NCBI GenBank assembly: GCA_023935145.1
Contig: CM043698.1
Location: 84,050,001-84,114,000 of the forward strand
DNA length: 64,000 nt
Direction of reading: 5' to 3'
Origin: Bretschneidera sinensis
Lineage: Eukaryota > Streptophyta > Magnoliopsida > Brassicales > Akaniaceae
This document shows, one piece after another, positions 45,885 through 56,670 of this stretch; position 1 is the stretch's first letter; the number at the start of each line of letters is the position of its first letter. The position numbers and the translations under genes are program-made. The notes beneath the pieces are model-generated. The model worked only from the letters and a program-made list of their open reading frames with translations. It made no database searches and had not been told where the DNA came from.

Positions 45885-47024
45885 TTGATAGTGGTCAAAG
45901 CAGCAATGAAGGATGGTCTCTATGAGATGATCAGAGACACGGACATCAAGGATCAAGCAGCAAGCTTGATGGCTGAGATGGAAAAGGCAGCCCTTTGGCA
46001 CACTCGCTTGGGACATATAAGCGAAAAGGGCCTGCAAGTTCTCAGCAAGGATGGGTTACTTGATGATGACAAGGTAGAGAGACTCGATTTCTACAAGAGC
46101 TATGTTCTTGGGCAGCAACATCGAGTTAGCTTCAACACCGGAATGCACAAGTCTAAGGGCATTCTTGACTAGATCCATGCGGATCTTTAGGGACTAGTAA
46201 GGACACCAACACAGGGAGGTAACATTTAATTTTTGTCCTTAATTGATGATTATTCAAGAAAGGTTTGGGTTTATTTGGTTAAAAATAAATCAGATGCTTT
46301 GAATAAATTAGTGGTGTGGAAAAAGCTTGTGGAGACTCAAAAGGGCAGGGTAGTTAAGGGGATAAGAACTGATAATGGCTTAGAAATTTTTAACCAAGAA
46401 CTTGATCAATTCTGTAGGTTAAATGGCATTTTAAGACATAGAACACTTGTGAAAACCCCTCAGCAAAATGGAGTTGCTGATAGGATGAATAAGACCCTTA
46501 TGGAAACGATTAGGTGCTTGTTAAATGGATCCAGATTACCCAAATATTTTTGGGGGGAAGCGGTGTCTACTGCTATGTACTTGGTTAATAGATCACCCTC
46601 TAGGGCTTTAGACCTTAAGACTCCCATGGAGATGTGGAGTGGAAAACCCCCTGAGTTGAGCAACCTTAGGACTTTTGAGTGTGCTACTTATGCACATCAA
46701 AAGGATGATAAACTTAACCTAATGTCTAGAAAATGTGTATTTCTAGGGTATGGTGATGGGGTTAAGGGGTATAGGTTGTGGTCTTTAGAACCAAAAGGAA
46801 TGAAACTCATAATAAGTAGGGAAGTTATTTTTAATGAATTGTTATTTCCCTATTTGGAGAAAACTAACTCTGCAGGGGCTAGTGAGCAAACTAGTCTGAA
46901 ATTTGTGGAGCATCGCATCAAGGAGAATTCGGTTCAGGTAGAGCAAGGAAAGCAAGAGGGGTCGGACCAGGTAGAGCCATTGATGAAGGCCAAGCTCAAG
47001 AAACTCAAGAGGTGGCTGAACTAG
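45885..47024 (+). pseudogene. Copia C pre-integrase and integrase
   Basis: The pre-integrase has ALWHTRLGHISEKGL. The integrase core has IDDYSRK, IRTDNGLEIF and NGVADRMNK, where the catalytic Glu of the D35E triad is replaced by Asp (B and D keep Glu). Stops lie near 46170-46232. It ends with FWGEAVSTAMYLVNRSPS and a linker to RT. Confidence 0.88.
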
Positions 47025-47039
47025 AAGGAGTTGATGCAG

Positions 47040-48072
47040 CAAGTCAGAATGACTACCAGCTCACAAAGGACTAGGAAAGGAGGGTGGTTAGACCACCTTT
47101 AAGATATGGTTTTGCGGATGCTAATATAGCAGCTCCTTGGACAGAAGGAGGGATGGTTGAACCAGAAACTTACATGGATGCCATGGGATGTAAGGATTCG
47201 CTAAGATGGAAGCTAGCTATGGAGGAAGAAATAGATTCTTTGAGGAATAACAAATTCTGAGAATTGGTGCACATTCCAGGAAATCATAGAGTTGTGGATT
47301 ATAAGTGGACTTATAAGACCAAAGAAGGGTACCTTCCAGGGGATGAAGTCCGGAACAAGGCTAGGCTGGTGGCGAAGGGGTTCACACAAAAAGAAGGCAT
47401 AGATTTCACAAAAACCTTCACACCTGGACACAAGGTGGAGGAAGTGGTGAGTATCCTCATCTAAGCTAATGATATGCTGTGGGTTCAAAACAATAGGGAG
47501 AGGATGGAAAGTTGACATTTCAACTCAGTGAGAAGTTCGAGAGGAAGGATCTTGGCCTTGCACAAAAGATTCTTGGGATGAGCATAATCCAAGAAAAAGA
47601 GAGAAACAAGTTAAGGGTTTCTCGGGCAATTAGTGTTCTCAGCAAAATTGTGAGTAATCCCAGAAAGAAGCATTGGCTTAGGATGAAGTGGTTCCTAAGA
47701 TACTTGAAGGCTTAATGGTAGTCGGTGGTAGCACTCTTAACAACCGGGGTAGAATACATAGCAGCTACGGAAGCCATAAAGGAGGCTATGTGGTGCAAAG
47801 GGTTGTTGGAAGAGTGGATGGTCCTAAAAGGGCAAGTGGTGGTGTCTTCGGATAGCCAAAGTGCGTGCCACTTATGGAGGAATCTGGTGTTCCATGAGAG
47901 GATAAAGGACATGGATGTTTTGTATCATTTCATTCGGAAAAAGGTTACAGAAGGATGCATTCATGTGGAAAAGATAGCCACAGAAGAAAGTCCTACAGAT
48001 TTAGGCACCAAAGGTCTACCCTTAAAAAGGTTCAATCATTGCCTTGAACTTCTTAGGATTGGAATTGGTTGA
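47040..48072 (+). pseudogene. Copia C RT-RNase H, multiply deleted
   Basis: Landmarks: RVVDYKWTYKTKEG, ARLVAKGFTQKEGIDFTK and then, as in Copia B, a direct jump to GHKVEEVV. YxDD is lost (a stop and ANDM). A third deletion, not in B, joins KLRVS to RAISVLSKIVS. The second shared deletion joins LRYLKA to SVVALLTT. RNase H (47725-48072) is otherwise readable: EYIAATEAIKEAMW and SDSQSACHLWRN. Confidence 0.9.
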
Positions 48073-48152
48073 ATGATGACTCAAGTTGAGTTTGGATACT
48101 GAGTTCTCTACACAATGAGTTCGGGTTTAATTGCTTAGACAAAGGTAAAGAT

Positions 48153-49083
48153 TGTTGGTATTTGTCCAAGGATTAAACAGTTGCAAGAATGGAGTAAAAT
48201 CAAGCTCAAGGTACAAGTGTGCGCCGCACCTTGGAGGTGTGTGCCTCAGCGCACAGCAAGACAAAAAGGGAGCAGCACTAGGCTAAGCCATGGACATGCT
48301 CTTTCCTGGCCACGACGCCTAACATGGAGGCAGCTTGGAGGAGGTGTGCACCGCGGCTCAGCCTCCCCCAGGCCGCGAGGCCCAGAAAGGTGACAAGATG
48401 AGCTGTTTCAACCCTGCCTTGAGCCGCAGCCTACCCTGTTTTGGGCCGCAGCTTGAAGGCACACATGGTCCATTTGGTTCAACCTTTTGTTAGGTGTGTG
48501 AGGCATGTTCAAAATGCACAACATCACTTAAGATTGATGGAGGGCTAAGGTTGATTGGTCCTCAAGATCTAAGGGTGGATATTGACCCTCAAGTTGGTCA
48601 AGAAGTTGGTGCACTATATAGAGGGTCACCTAGCTTCAAGGAGAAGTGTGTCAATGTGATAAAAGTGTGTGAAACATAAGTGTGACATGTGAATGAGAGT
48701 TGTGTGAGAGTGCAAAGACACTAAACACAAGAGAGATCTCATTGTAGAGAGGTTGGTTGTATAAAGAGAGAAGTAGTATAGATTATGGGTAGAGTGCTTT
48801 TGTAATAGTTCTATCACTTTCTTTCTTCTCTTCTTGGTTCTTCAAGAACTTGGGTTTCTTGAAGAGGTGTTGCTGATTGTAAAGAACTCCATTGATAAGA
48901 TAGTGCAGAGAGCTCGGAGGAGCTCACGGGGACGTAGGCATGTTTCCGAAACTTGATAACAAATTTCTTGTGTTCTTTTCTTTCTTGCTTTGTTGGTTGC
49001 TGTCTATTTTCTTTACAAGTCATTCTAGGCTTGGGTGTTTGGAAGATCACCTTTTGGGCATCATCGAATGTGGTTTCCCAACA
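48153..49083 (+). repeat. 3' LTR of Copia C
   Basis: Preceded by the purine-rich AGACAAAGGTAAAGAT, it begins TGTTGGTATTTG and ends TTTCCCAACA, followed by the TSD TTATG. Confidence 0.92.
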
Positions 49084-50069
49084 TTATGTGTAACTAAAAC
49101 CTAGGAAGGGCTTGGTTGAAGCCCTAATTATGTTTAACCAATAATTCAGTATTAGTGTCTTTGCAATATTTATGTTGTGATTCTTAACTTAATTAATGCC
49201 TGTTTGTATTTAAATTCCTCATATGTTTGTGTCTAATCAACATATGCATGTGGTATGGATTAGTTAGTTGAATCAATTTGGATGACTGAGTCCTGGGTTC
49301 AACAATAGTAACAAAAGATATCTTATCCGGATTCTTGGGTTAATCAACATGGGAAACCGGGAGTGGACCAAGCCCTAGGCCCCGTGTGGTTGTTGATTTC
49401 CATAGACCTTATGCTCTCTTAAGGAACAACTTAGTATACACCATGCTGATCCCTTAAGAGAGAAAATAGTTAGAGTATACACCATGCCTAACTCGTTGCT
49501 TAGGGAAATCCATAGCTTAAGGAGTCGACCAAGCCCTTAGGTTGACAACCAGTAGGTATTCATAGCATAAGTAGAGCATTGGCATATTGTTTTGTTGGGG
49601 TAGCATGGTTAGTGGTGGATACCAAGTCCCTACGCCTTTATTATTATCTTCTAAACTCAATATTTATTTCCATCATCTATTTTTTACTTTGTGAAATTAA
49701 TTCTAAATCGAAATTCACCAATCACTGTGGAAATGTTCTTGCACTTGCACACTATGTTACTATAGACCTTGTGCACTTGCAAGTAAAACAAGTTCGATTA
49801 TTTACTTATTTATTTAGGTAGATAAATCCATAACACGTGGCCTAGAGGGGGGAGCTTTTAGAGTTGCTGCAGGCTGCGGCGCACTGGGTTGACCTGATGC
49901 TGAATCTTTCACTTATTTAATTCTTGGACAAATCCCAACAATCTCTACCTTTGTTTAAGCAATTAAACCCAGACTCATTGTGCAGAGAACTCAGGATCCA
50001 AACTCATCTTGAGTCACCATATCAACTGACTCTAATCCTAAGAAGTCCAAAGCAACGATTGAACTTGCT

Positions 50070-51662
50070 TAGAGGTAGAACTTTGGTGCCTAAATCTGCA
50101 GGATTTTCTTCCGTTGCGACTTTATCCATATGAATGCATCATTCCGTAACATTTTCTTGAATGAAATGATACCGAACATCCATATGCTTAGTCCTTTCAT
50201 GGAACACCGGATTTTTACATAAATACAACTCACTTTGGCTATCCGAATACACCACCACCTGCTCTTTTAGGACCTTTAACTCTTCCAACAACCCTTTCCA
50301 CCACATAGCCTCCTTAATGGCTTATGTTGTCGCAATGTACTTAGCCTCGGTTGTTGAGAGTGCTACCACTGGCTGCAACTAAGCCTTCCAACTTATACAA
50401 CATCCGTTTAAGTTGAAGAAGTAGGAGGTTATCGATTTTCTTTTATCCCGGTCTGCTCAATAGTCCGAATCAGCATAACCCTCTAGACAGATGGACTTAC
50501 CCATCTTGTCATAAACCAGCCACACATCTGGGCTTCCCTTTAAGTACCTCAGCAACCACTTCATCCCAAGCCAATGCTCCTTTCCAAGATTACTCATAAA
50601 CCTACTGAGAAACCTTATTGCATGAGCAATGTCAGGTCTAGTGCTTACCATGGTGAACATAACTGATCCAACCGCACTAGAGTAAGGGACCTTCTCCATT
50701 TTCATTTCCTCCACCTCCGATCTCGGACATTGATCGCTGGAGAACTTGAAATGACCAGCAAAGGGAACCTTCACTGGTTTGCTATCTTCCATAGAAAACT
50801 TAGATATCATCTTTTCTATGTAGGAAGACTGAGAAACCTTTAACCTGTTTCTCTCCCTTTCCTGAATTATTCTCATCCCAAGGATCTTCTGTGCATGGCC
50901 AAGATCCTTCATCTTAAACTCCGAACTAAGTTGAGACTTTAACTTTTCTATCCTCTCCCTGCTGTTCCCAACCAACAGCATATCATCGACATAGATGAGG
51001 ATAATCACCATTTCTTCCACCTTGTGCCCCTTGTAGTACAAGTATGAATCATAGTAGCTCCTCAAGAAACCCAAGTTAGTTACAAAGGAATCGAACCTCT
51101 TATTCCATTACCGAGGTGATCGCTTTAGGCTATAGAGAGATTTCTTCAATTGGCACACCAACTCTCCCTGCCTTCCTTCCTCATAGCCTTCGGGTTGCCT
51201 CATGTAGATGGTCTCATCAAGCTCTCCTTGTAAGAACGCTGTCTTCACATCCATTTGCTCGATTTCCAAATTAAATTGGACCACCATAGCTAACACTATC
51301 CTTATCGTCTTGTATTTCACAACCGATGAGAATATTTTGGTGAAATCTATGCCTTCTCTTTGTGTGAACCCCTTCGCCACCAGCCTATCCTTATACTGAA
51401 CTTCATCCCCTAAAGGGTTCTCTTCTTTGATCTTGTAAATCCATTTACAATCCACAACTCTCTGTTTTTCTGGTTTGGGCACCAATTCCCAAGAGTTGTT
51501 TTTCCTCAAAGAATCCATTTCTTTCTCCATAGCTAGCTGCCACTTTGATGAATCCTTACATTCCATGGCATCCATGTAAGTTTCTGGTTCAACCCCTCCT
51601 TCTGAATAAGGAGCTGCTACATTAGCATTCGCAAAACCATATCTCAAAAGTGGCCTGACCAC
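50070..51662 (-). pseudogene. Copia D RT-RNase H, nearly intact
   Basis: The frame 51662-51108 carries SSKWQLAMEKEMDSLRKN, RLVAKGFTQREGIDFTK, the first catalytic block MDVKTAFLQGELDE and LKKSLYSLKRSPR. One stop follows. The next frame (51074-50457) carries YYKGHKVEE, YVDDMLLVGNS and ARPDIAHAI-type codons and RYLKGSPDVW, then YADSDY and a stop. RNase H continues to about 50070 with VVALSTTEAKYIA. It shows what B and C have lost. Confidence 0.9.
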
Positions 51663-51746
51663 CCTCCATTCCCGGTCCCTTGTGAGCTGATAGTCATTCT
51701 GGCTTGCTACATCATCCCCTTCTAGTTCAGCCTCCTTATGAGTGTC

Positions 51747-52420
51747 CTAAGCTTGGCCTTCATTAATGGGCTCTACCTGGTCTGAACCCTCTTGGCTTCC
51801 TTGCTCTTCCTGAACTAAATTTTCCTTGATGCTATGCTCCACAAATACCAGGCTGGTTTGCCCACTATCCCCTGCAAGGTTAGTTTTCTCCAAATAGGGA
51901 AATAACAATTCATTAAAAATGAAGTCCCTACTTATTATGAGTTTAGTCCCTTTTAGCTCTAAGGACCACAACCTATACCCCTTAACCCCATCACCATACC
52001 CTAGAAACACACATTTTCTAGACCTTGGGCTAAGTTTATCATCTTTTTGATGTGCAAATGCAGTACATCCAAAAGTCCAAAGGTTGCTCAACTCAGGGGT
52101 TTCCCACTCCACATCTCTTCGGGAGTCTTAAGGTCTACAGCCTTATAGGGTGATCTATTAACCAAATATGCAGCAGTAGACACAGCTTCCCCCAAAAAAC
52201 ATTTTGGTAAACCGGACCCAATTAACATGCACCTAACCTTTTCCATAAGGGTTCTATTCATCCTCTCTATAACTCCATTTTGCTGAGGGGTTTTCATAAC
52301 CGTTTTATGTCTTATAATCACATTTAACTCACAGAATTTATCAAAATCCTTATTAAGAAATTCTAAGCCATTATCAGTTCGTAAAACCTTAACTACCCTA
52401 CTCGTTTGAGTCTCCAGCAA
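51747..52420 (-). pseudogene. Copia D integrase, C-terminal part
   Basis: The words LRTDNGLEFLNKD, NGVIERMNRTLMEK (catalytic Glu kept) and FLGEAVSTAAYLVNRSP are clear, followed after a frame shift by RKCVFLGYGDGVKGYRLW. The N-terminal half of integrase (about 52420-52650) is readable only with frame changes. Confidence 0.87.
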
Positions 52421-52649
52421 CTTTTTTCACACCACAAATTTATTCAAAGCATCTGATTTATTTTTAAGCAAATAAACCTAAACTTTTCTTGAATAATTAT
52501 CAATTAAAGATAGAAAGTAAAGATTACCTCCCTGTGTTGGTGTTCTTGCTGGTCCCCAAAGGTCTGCATGAATGTAGTCAAGAATGCCCTTAGACTTGTG
52601 CACTCCTGTGTTGAAGCTGACCCAGTGTTGCTTCCCAAGAACGCAACAC

Positions 52650-53274
52650 TCGCAAAAATCGAGTTTCTCTACTTGTCACCATTAAGTAGATCGTTCTTGC
52701 TTAGAACTTGCAAGCCCTTTTCGCCCATGTCTCCTAAGCGATTGTGCCAAAAGGTTGCCTTATCCATCTCAGCCATCAAGCTTGCTGCTTGATCCTTGAT
52801 TTATGTCTCTCTGATCATCTCATAGAGACCATCCTTTATTACTGCTTTGATCACTATTAAAGATCCCTTGGTTACCTTGATCTTTCCTCTCTCTACTTTG
52901 TATGTGTACCCCATAGAATCTAGCTACCCCGATGTGATCAAATTTCTTCTCAAATTTGGAAGATACCTCAGATTCCATAGCAGCCATATGACTTCATCAA
53001 ACATCTTCAATTGAATGTCTCCTATCCCCCTCACTTAGCAAGAAGTATCATTCCCCAAGAAAACATTTCCATCATTGGCTTCCTTGAAATTCTTGAACCA
53101 ATCCCGATGAGAGCACATGTGATAAGTCCACCCAGAATCCAAGATCAATTTCTCACTGCCTTGCCTCCTACTAACATTTGAGCACACAACAAGAACATCA
53201 TCTTGCTGTTTTCCCTTGGCAATCGAAGTCCCTCCATTGTTGGTATGGCTTCTTCCTCTCTCATCCCTCATCAT
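52650..53274 (-). pseudogene. Copia D protease and pre-integrase
   Basis: The protease core LILDSGWTYHMC has Trp where B and C have Cys. The pre-integrase region reads RYLPNLRRNLI, LDSMGYTYKVERGKIKV and FWHNRLGDMGEKGL, with stops in between. Confidence 0.85.
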
Positions 53275-53388
53275 CTTCTTGCAATCTCTCTTAAATTGAC
53301 CCTCCTTATTTCAGTAGTAGCATTGCCTTCCTCCAAACTTCAGTTTGGAATGCGATCTCCCATGGCTCTGCCTACCCTTTGATTTCTC

Positions 53389-54072
53389 TTAGTAGTTGCC
53401 ATGGATGCTACTGCCATACCGAGTTGCTGGCCTTTCTCTAACGAATAGTCCTTCTCCACTTGATCCTTCCCTCATCTTGGCTTTCAAATCATGAGCCCTT
53501 ATAGCATTGATCACAATTTCTTTGGTTAGTGTATTTCTTCTATATTCAATCGCATTAATCAAACTTTTAAAATAATCAGGAAGAGAATTCAATAACATAA
53601 CAGCCAATTGTTCATCCGGGAAAGTTATACTACAACTAGCTAAATCTTGAACTAGTTTATTAAACACATCAAGATCATCTTGCAACTCTTTATTAGGATC
53701 TATTTTAAAAGCAAAAATTCGTTTAAGAAGATATATCTTATTAGGAAGAGTTTTGGTAAGAAAAAACTCATCTAGTTTCTTCCATATGACAGTTGGATCT
53801 TCCGAGTCTCCACACTCCCGTGTCACACTATCCGACATGTGCAGAAAGATGGTGCTATACGCCATCTTCTTCATCTCAATCCACTGGACCTCCGTGATAC
53901 TTGCTGGATAAGCATCTTCTTCTCCAATCGCCAAGTCTACCTTCTGTTGCATAAGAACCGCTTTGATTTTCCGCTTCCAAAGGGCAAAGTCGCCCTTTCC
54001 ACCAAACTTCTCAATAATGAAATTTGAACCCATCTTACAGAGAAAATCCCACGATTTATGCAGCACCCACAA
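53389..54072 (-). pseudogene. Copia D Gag
   Basis: A 227-codon frame with MGSNFIIEKFGGKGDFALW, FLHMSDSVTRECGDSEDP, LTKTLPNKIYLLKRIFAF, ELQDDLDVFNKLVQDLAS and LLNSLPDYFKSLINAIEYR. It ends at a stop just before the zinc knuckle, where one cysteine codon has also been lost (QCYY then a stop). It is the fullest Gag N-terminal region in the family here. Confidence 0.9.
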
Positions 54073-54219
54073 TTGCTTTCCAACTTCTAAGTCTCAAGAA
54101 CTCGATCAAATCTTCATCCCAGCACCATTCTTGCATCACCCTCAAGAACTCGATCAGATCTTGATCTCTAATCCGTTCTTGAATCACCCAAGAAGTTAAC
54201 CTTTGATTCTTGGAGTCTT

Positions 54220-54306
54220 GCTTCAATACCTTCTGTTCCAGCTCCGATACCCGCTCACCAAAGTTTTGATACCACTGTTGTGGTATCTTCTCTAGCTCTG
54301 ATACCA
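54220..54306 (-). repeat. PBS-like array in Copia D
   Basis: The true PBS TGGTATCAGAGC is at 54306-54295 (minus). Further copies are at 54274-54263 (TGGTATCAAAAC), 54252-54241 (GGGTATCGGAGC) and 54231-54220 (AGGTATTGAAGC), spaced 32, 22 and 21 bases apart. A TGGTATC in the opposite orientation lies near 54280. Confidence 0.9.
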
Positions 54307-54307
54307 C

Positions 54308-55174
54308 TGTTGGAAATCACCTCAAGATGCCCAGGTGGTGATCTTCCAAACACCCAAGTCTAGAATGAATTGTAATGAACTGAAATCAACCAATCAAAGA
54401 AAGAACACAAGCAATTGTTATCGAGGTTCTACAATGTGCCTACGTCCCCGAGAGCTCCTCCGAGCTCTCTGCACTAAGTCAATAGAGTTCTTACAATTAC
54501 AGCAACACCACTTCAAGAACCCTCTTGTTATTGAAGAACGAAAGAAGAGATAAAGAAAGTGATAAGGAATAGTGTTTCCCTGGAATTTTCCCCAAGAAAA
54601 TTCCAATTACAAAGCCCTTGAATCCCCAATCTATATTATTCTCTCTCTAAACAACCAGTCTCTCTTGAATGAGATCTATTCTAGTGCCTCTCTTGTTTTT
54701 TGTGTCTTTGCACTCTCACACTTGTACTTGAATTCTCTTGTATGATGATCTTGTATCTTATGTGTAATGATTGAAGCTAAATGGCCCTTTATATAGTGCA
54801 CCAACTTCTTGAACCAATCTTGAAGCTAATCTTAACCCTTAGATCTTGAAGGCCGATCAATCATAGCCCTCTAATAAGTCTAAGTGATCCTGTGCGTTTT
54901 AATCAAGCCTCACACACCAGGAGAAGAGTGCTGAAAATTGGCATCAGGTGTGCCTAGAGCAGCAGCCCAAAGCAAGGCAGGCCGTGGCTTAAAACAGGGC
55001 ACACCACCTCCAGTTGTTGGAGGCTGTAGTGCCTAAGGCTGAGCCACGGTGTGGCCTGGAGGGGGGAGCTTCTGGAGTTACTGCAGGTCGCAGCGCACAA
55101 GGCTGGGCCGCGGCACACTGGGCTGACCTGATGCTGAATCTTTCACTTGTTTAATTCTTGGACAAATCTCAACA
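54308..55174 (-). repeat. 5' LTR of Copia D
   Basis: The plus strand begins TGTTGGAAATCACCTC and ends AAATCTCAACA, followed by the TSD GATCC. It is 867 bp long. Its partner totals about 847 bp once the nested solo LTR is removed. Confidence 0.92.
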
Positions 55175-55179
55175 GATCC

Positions 55180-56660
55180 TGTAACGACCCATCCCAAGTT
55201 GGCCACCCCCGAGACGGTGTTATCACATTTTAAAAATCCTAACATGACACATATATGAAATAATAAAAAGATAATACCAACAAAATTTTTTTTCATCAAT
55301 CCACAACCCTCAACATAGAAGATACATCACTCTGATCTTGACTTAAACATTATATACATCATAAAATGGATGAATATTTACAAATAAATTTTTATTTATT
55401 TTCTCATTAGTCTGAGGACGTGGACACGTACGTGGCTTACAGATGATGATTTCGTCGGAATCTCAACTCACCAAACTATTTATCCTACCTGCTACCTGAA
55501 ATCATTGTACAATGAGGGGTGAGCTTCACAAGCTCAGTGAATTAAATTTACTAGAAGTATTCAATTTGTATAAATAGTATTTTAATATTTAATCATTTAT
55601 ATCTCACACAACTTGATAATATTATTCTACTATCACTACACATATCATAAGTCCCATTCTCTATCAATCTCTTCTTCTTATATATTTGTTCACCTTAAGA
55701 CCATCAATTATCTCATAATTACCTCGTTATGAGGTTCACAACATAAAGTCTACCATTTAGATTGTTCATATCATATCATACTTCTATGTTTTTTTCTCAC
55801 CATTTCTGTCTCTCTGTGAGACTCATTCGTCTATAAATAAATATACAAAAACAAACAACACTTTAGCATTTCAGTAATGCAATCAATATTTAAAATAGAT
55901 GCAATGCATGAATTATTATTAGGGAACATCTTCCCATATGTCGACATGTTTTTATCTTAGACCAGCCCCCTCCTGATTCTTTTATTTCCAGCATATATTG
56001 GCTGTTACGGTTTTCATTTATTTCCAGCATATACCGGCTGTCACGGTTTTTCAATCAGACTGGTCCCCTCCCGGTTCTTTTATTTCATGCATAAGCATAT
56101 GAACAATGATATGAAATATGCATATGAACAATAATATAAAAACAAACATGAATTCAAATATTTAAATTAGCTAACCTAATTATTCTCAATTGATTATTTG
56201 AAAAAAAAATACTAAATCTCTCTCCTCATAAATCATATCAAATCATCAATCATAGCTTATCAAGATCTACTAAATTTTCTCTCCTTATAAATCATATCAT
56301 ATCATCAACCATAGCTCATCAAGAATTTCCCTTATTGCATTTATTATTAAATCGACTCATTTTTCCAATAATATTATTTCTCATAAAATAATTCTCTACA
56401 CATCCACTATTCCTATCATACCTATCAACCAACTTTCATCTATCACCAAATCATAAGTTAATGATTTATTCTAATATTAACACTATATATTTCATATTTA
56501 TCTTGATTACTTTAAGTAAATCTAACTCACCACATAGCACTTAGAGCTACCTGTGGATCACCTCTTTCCCCTTCCTGCTCCTCTTAGCAATTTCCCCCAG
56601 AAAGGTAGAAAGCCTAATATATATTAACTATGGAAAGGTAGAAATCCTAGTATCTATTAC
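55180..56660 (-). mobile_element. Diverged Tekay-like LTR segment
   Basis: The plus strand begins TGTAACGACCCATCCCAAG. It shares 22 of the first 25 bases with the LARD left LTR, and its later landmarks fall in the same order (CCTGAAAT then GGTGAGCTTC, a CCCCTCCTG block, a GAGCTACC block). Beyond the edge it is not alignable by eye, so it is either a different family or a chimeric right LTR of the LARD. It ends where Copia E begins, near 56660. Confidence 0.5.
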
Positions 56661-56670
56661 TTTTGTGCTT

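Larger units (their letters stand above)
43551..49083 (+). mobile_element. Copia C, full-length with 5-bp TSD
   Basis: LTRs at 43551-44484 and 48153-49083 and TTATG repeated at 43546-43550 and 49084-49088 define a complete 5.5-kb insertion on the plus strand. PBS is at 44486-44497. The order gag, zinc knuckle, protease, integrase, RT and RNase H is preserved, but several stops and three pol deletions are present. Two of the deletions have the same end points as in Copia B. Confidence 0.93.
43130..49835. mobile_element. Solo LTR inside the Copia D LTR, split by Copia C
   Basis: The element begins TGATAAGTGCCTAAATA at 43130 and ends CCATAACA at 49835. Flanks CGCGG (43125-43129) and CGTGG (49836-49840) form a TSD with one mismatch. 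After Copia C is removed it is about 1.17 kb with TG...CA ends and no coding or second LTR, so a solo LTR left by LTR-LTR recombination is the best reading. The family is not recognised with certainty. Confidence 0.7.
42383..55174 (-). mobile_element. Copia D, nearly complete pol, LTR split by nested DNA
   Basis: TSD GATCC lies at 42378-42382 and 55175-55179. The left (3') LTR is 42383-43129 plus 49841-49940, interrupted by the solo LTR. The right (5') LTR is 54308-55174. The interior is 49941-54307. Without the nested DNA the element is about 6.1 kb. It belongs to the same Tork-like family as B and C but keeps the RT core and the RNase H start that those copies have lost, so it is the closest thing here to an autonomous donor. 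Scattered stops make this copy inactive. Confidence 0.92.
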
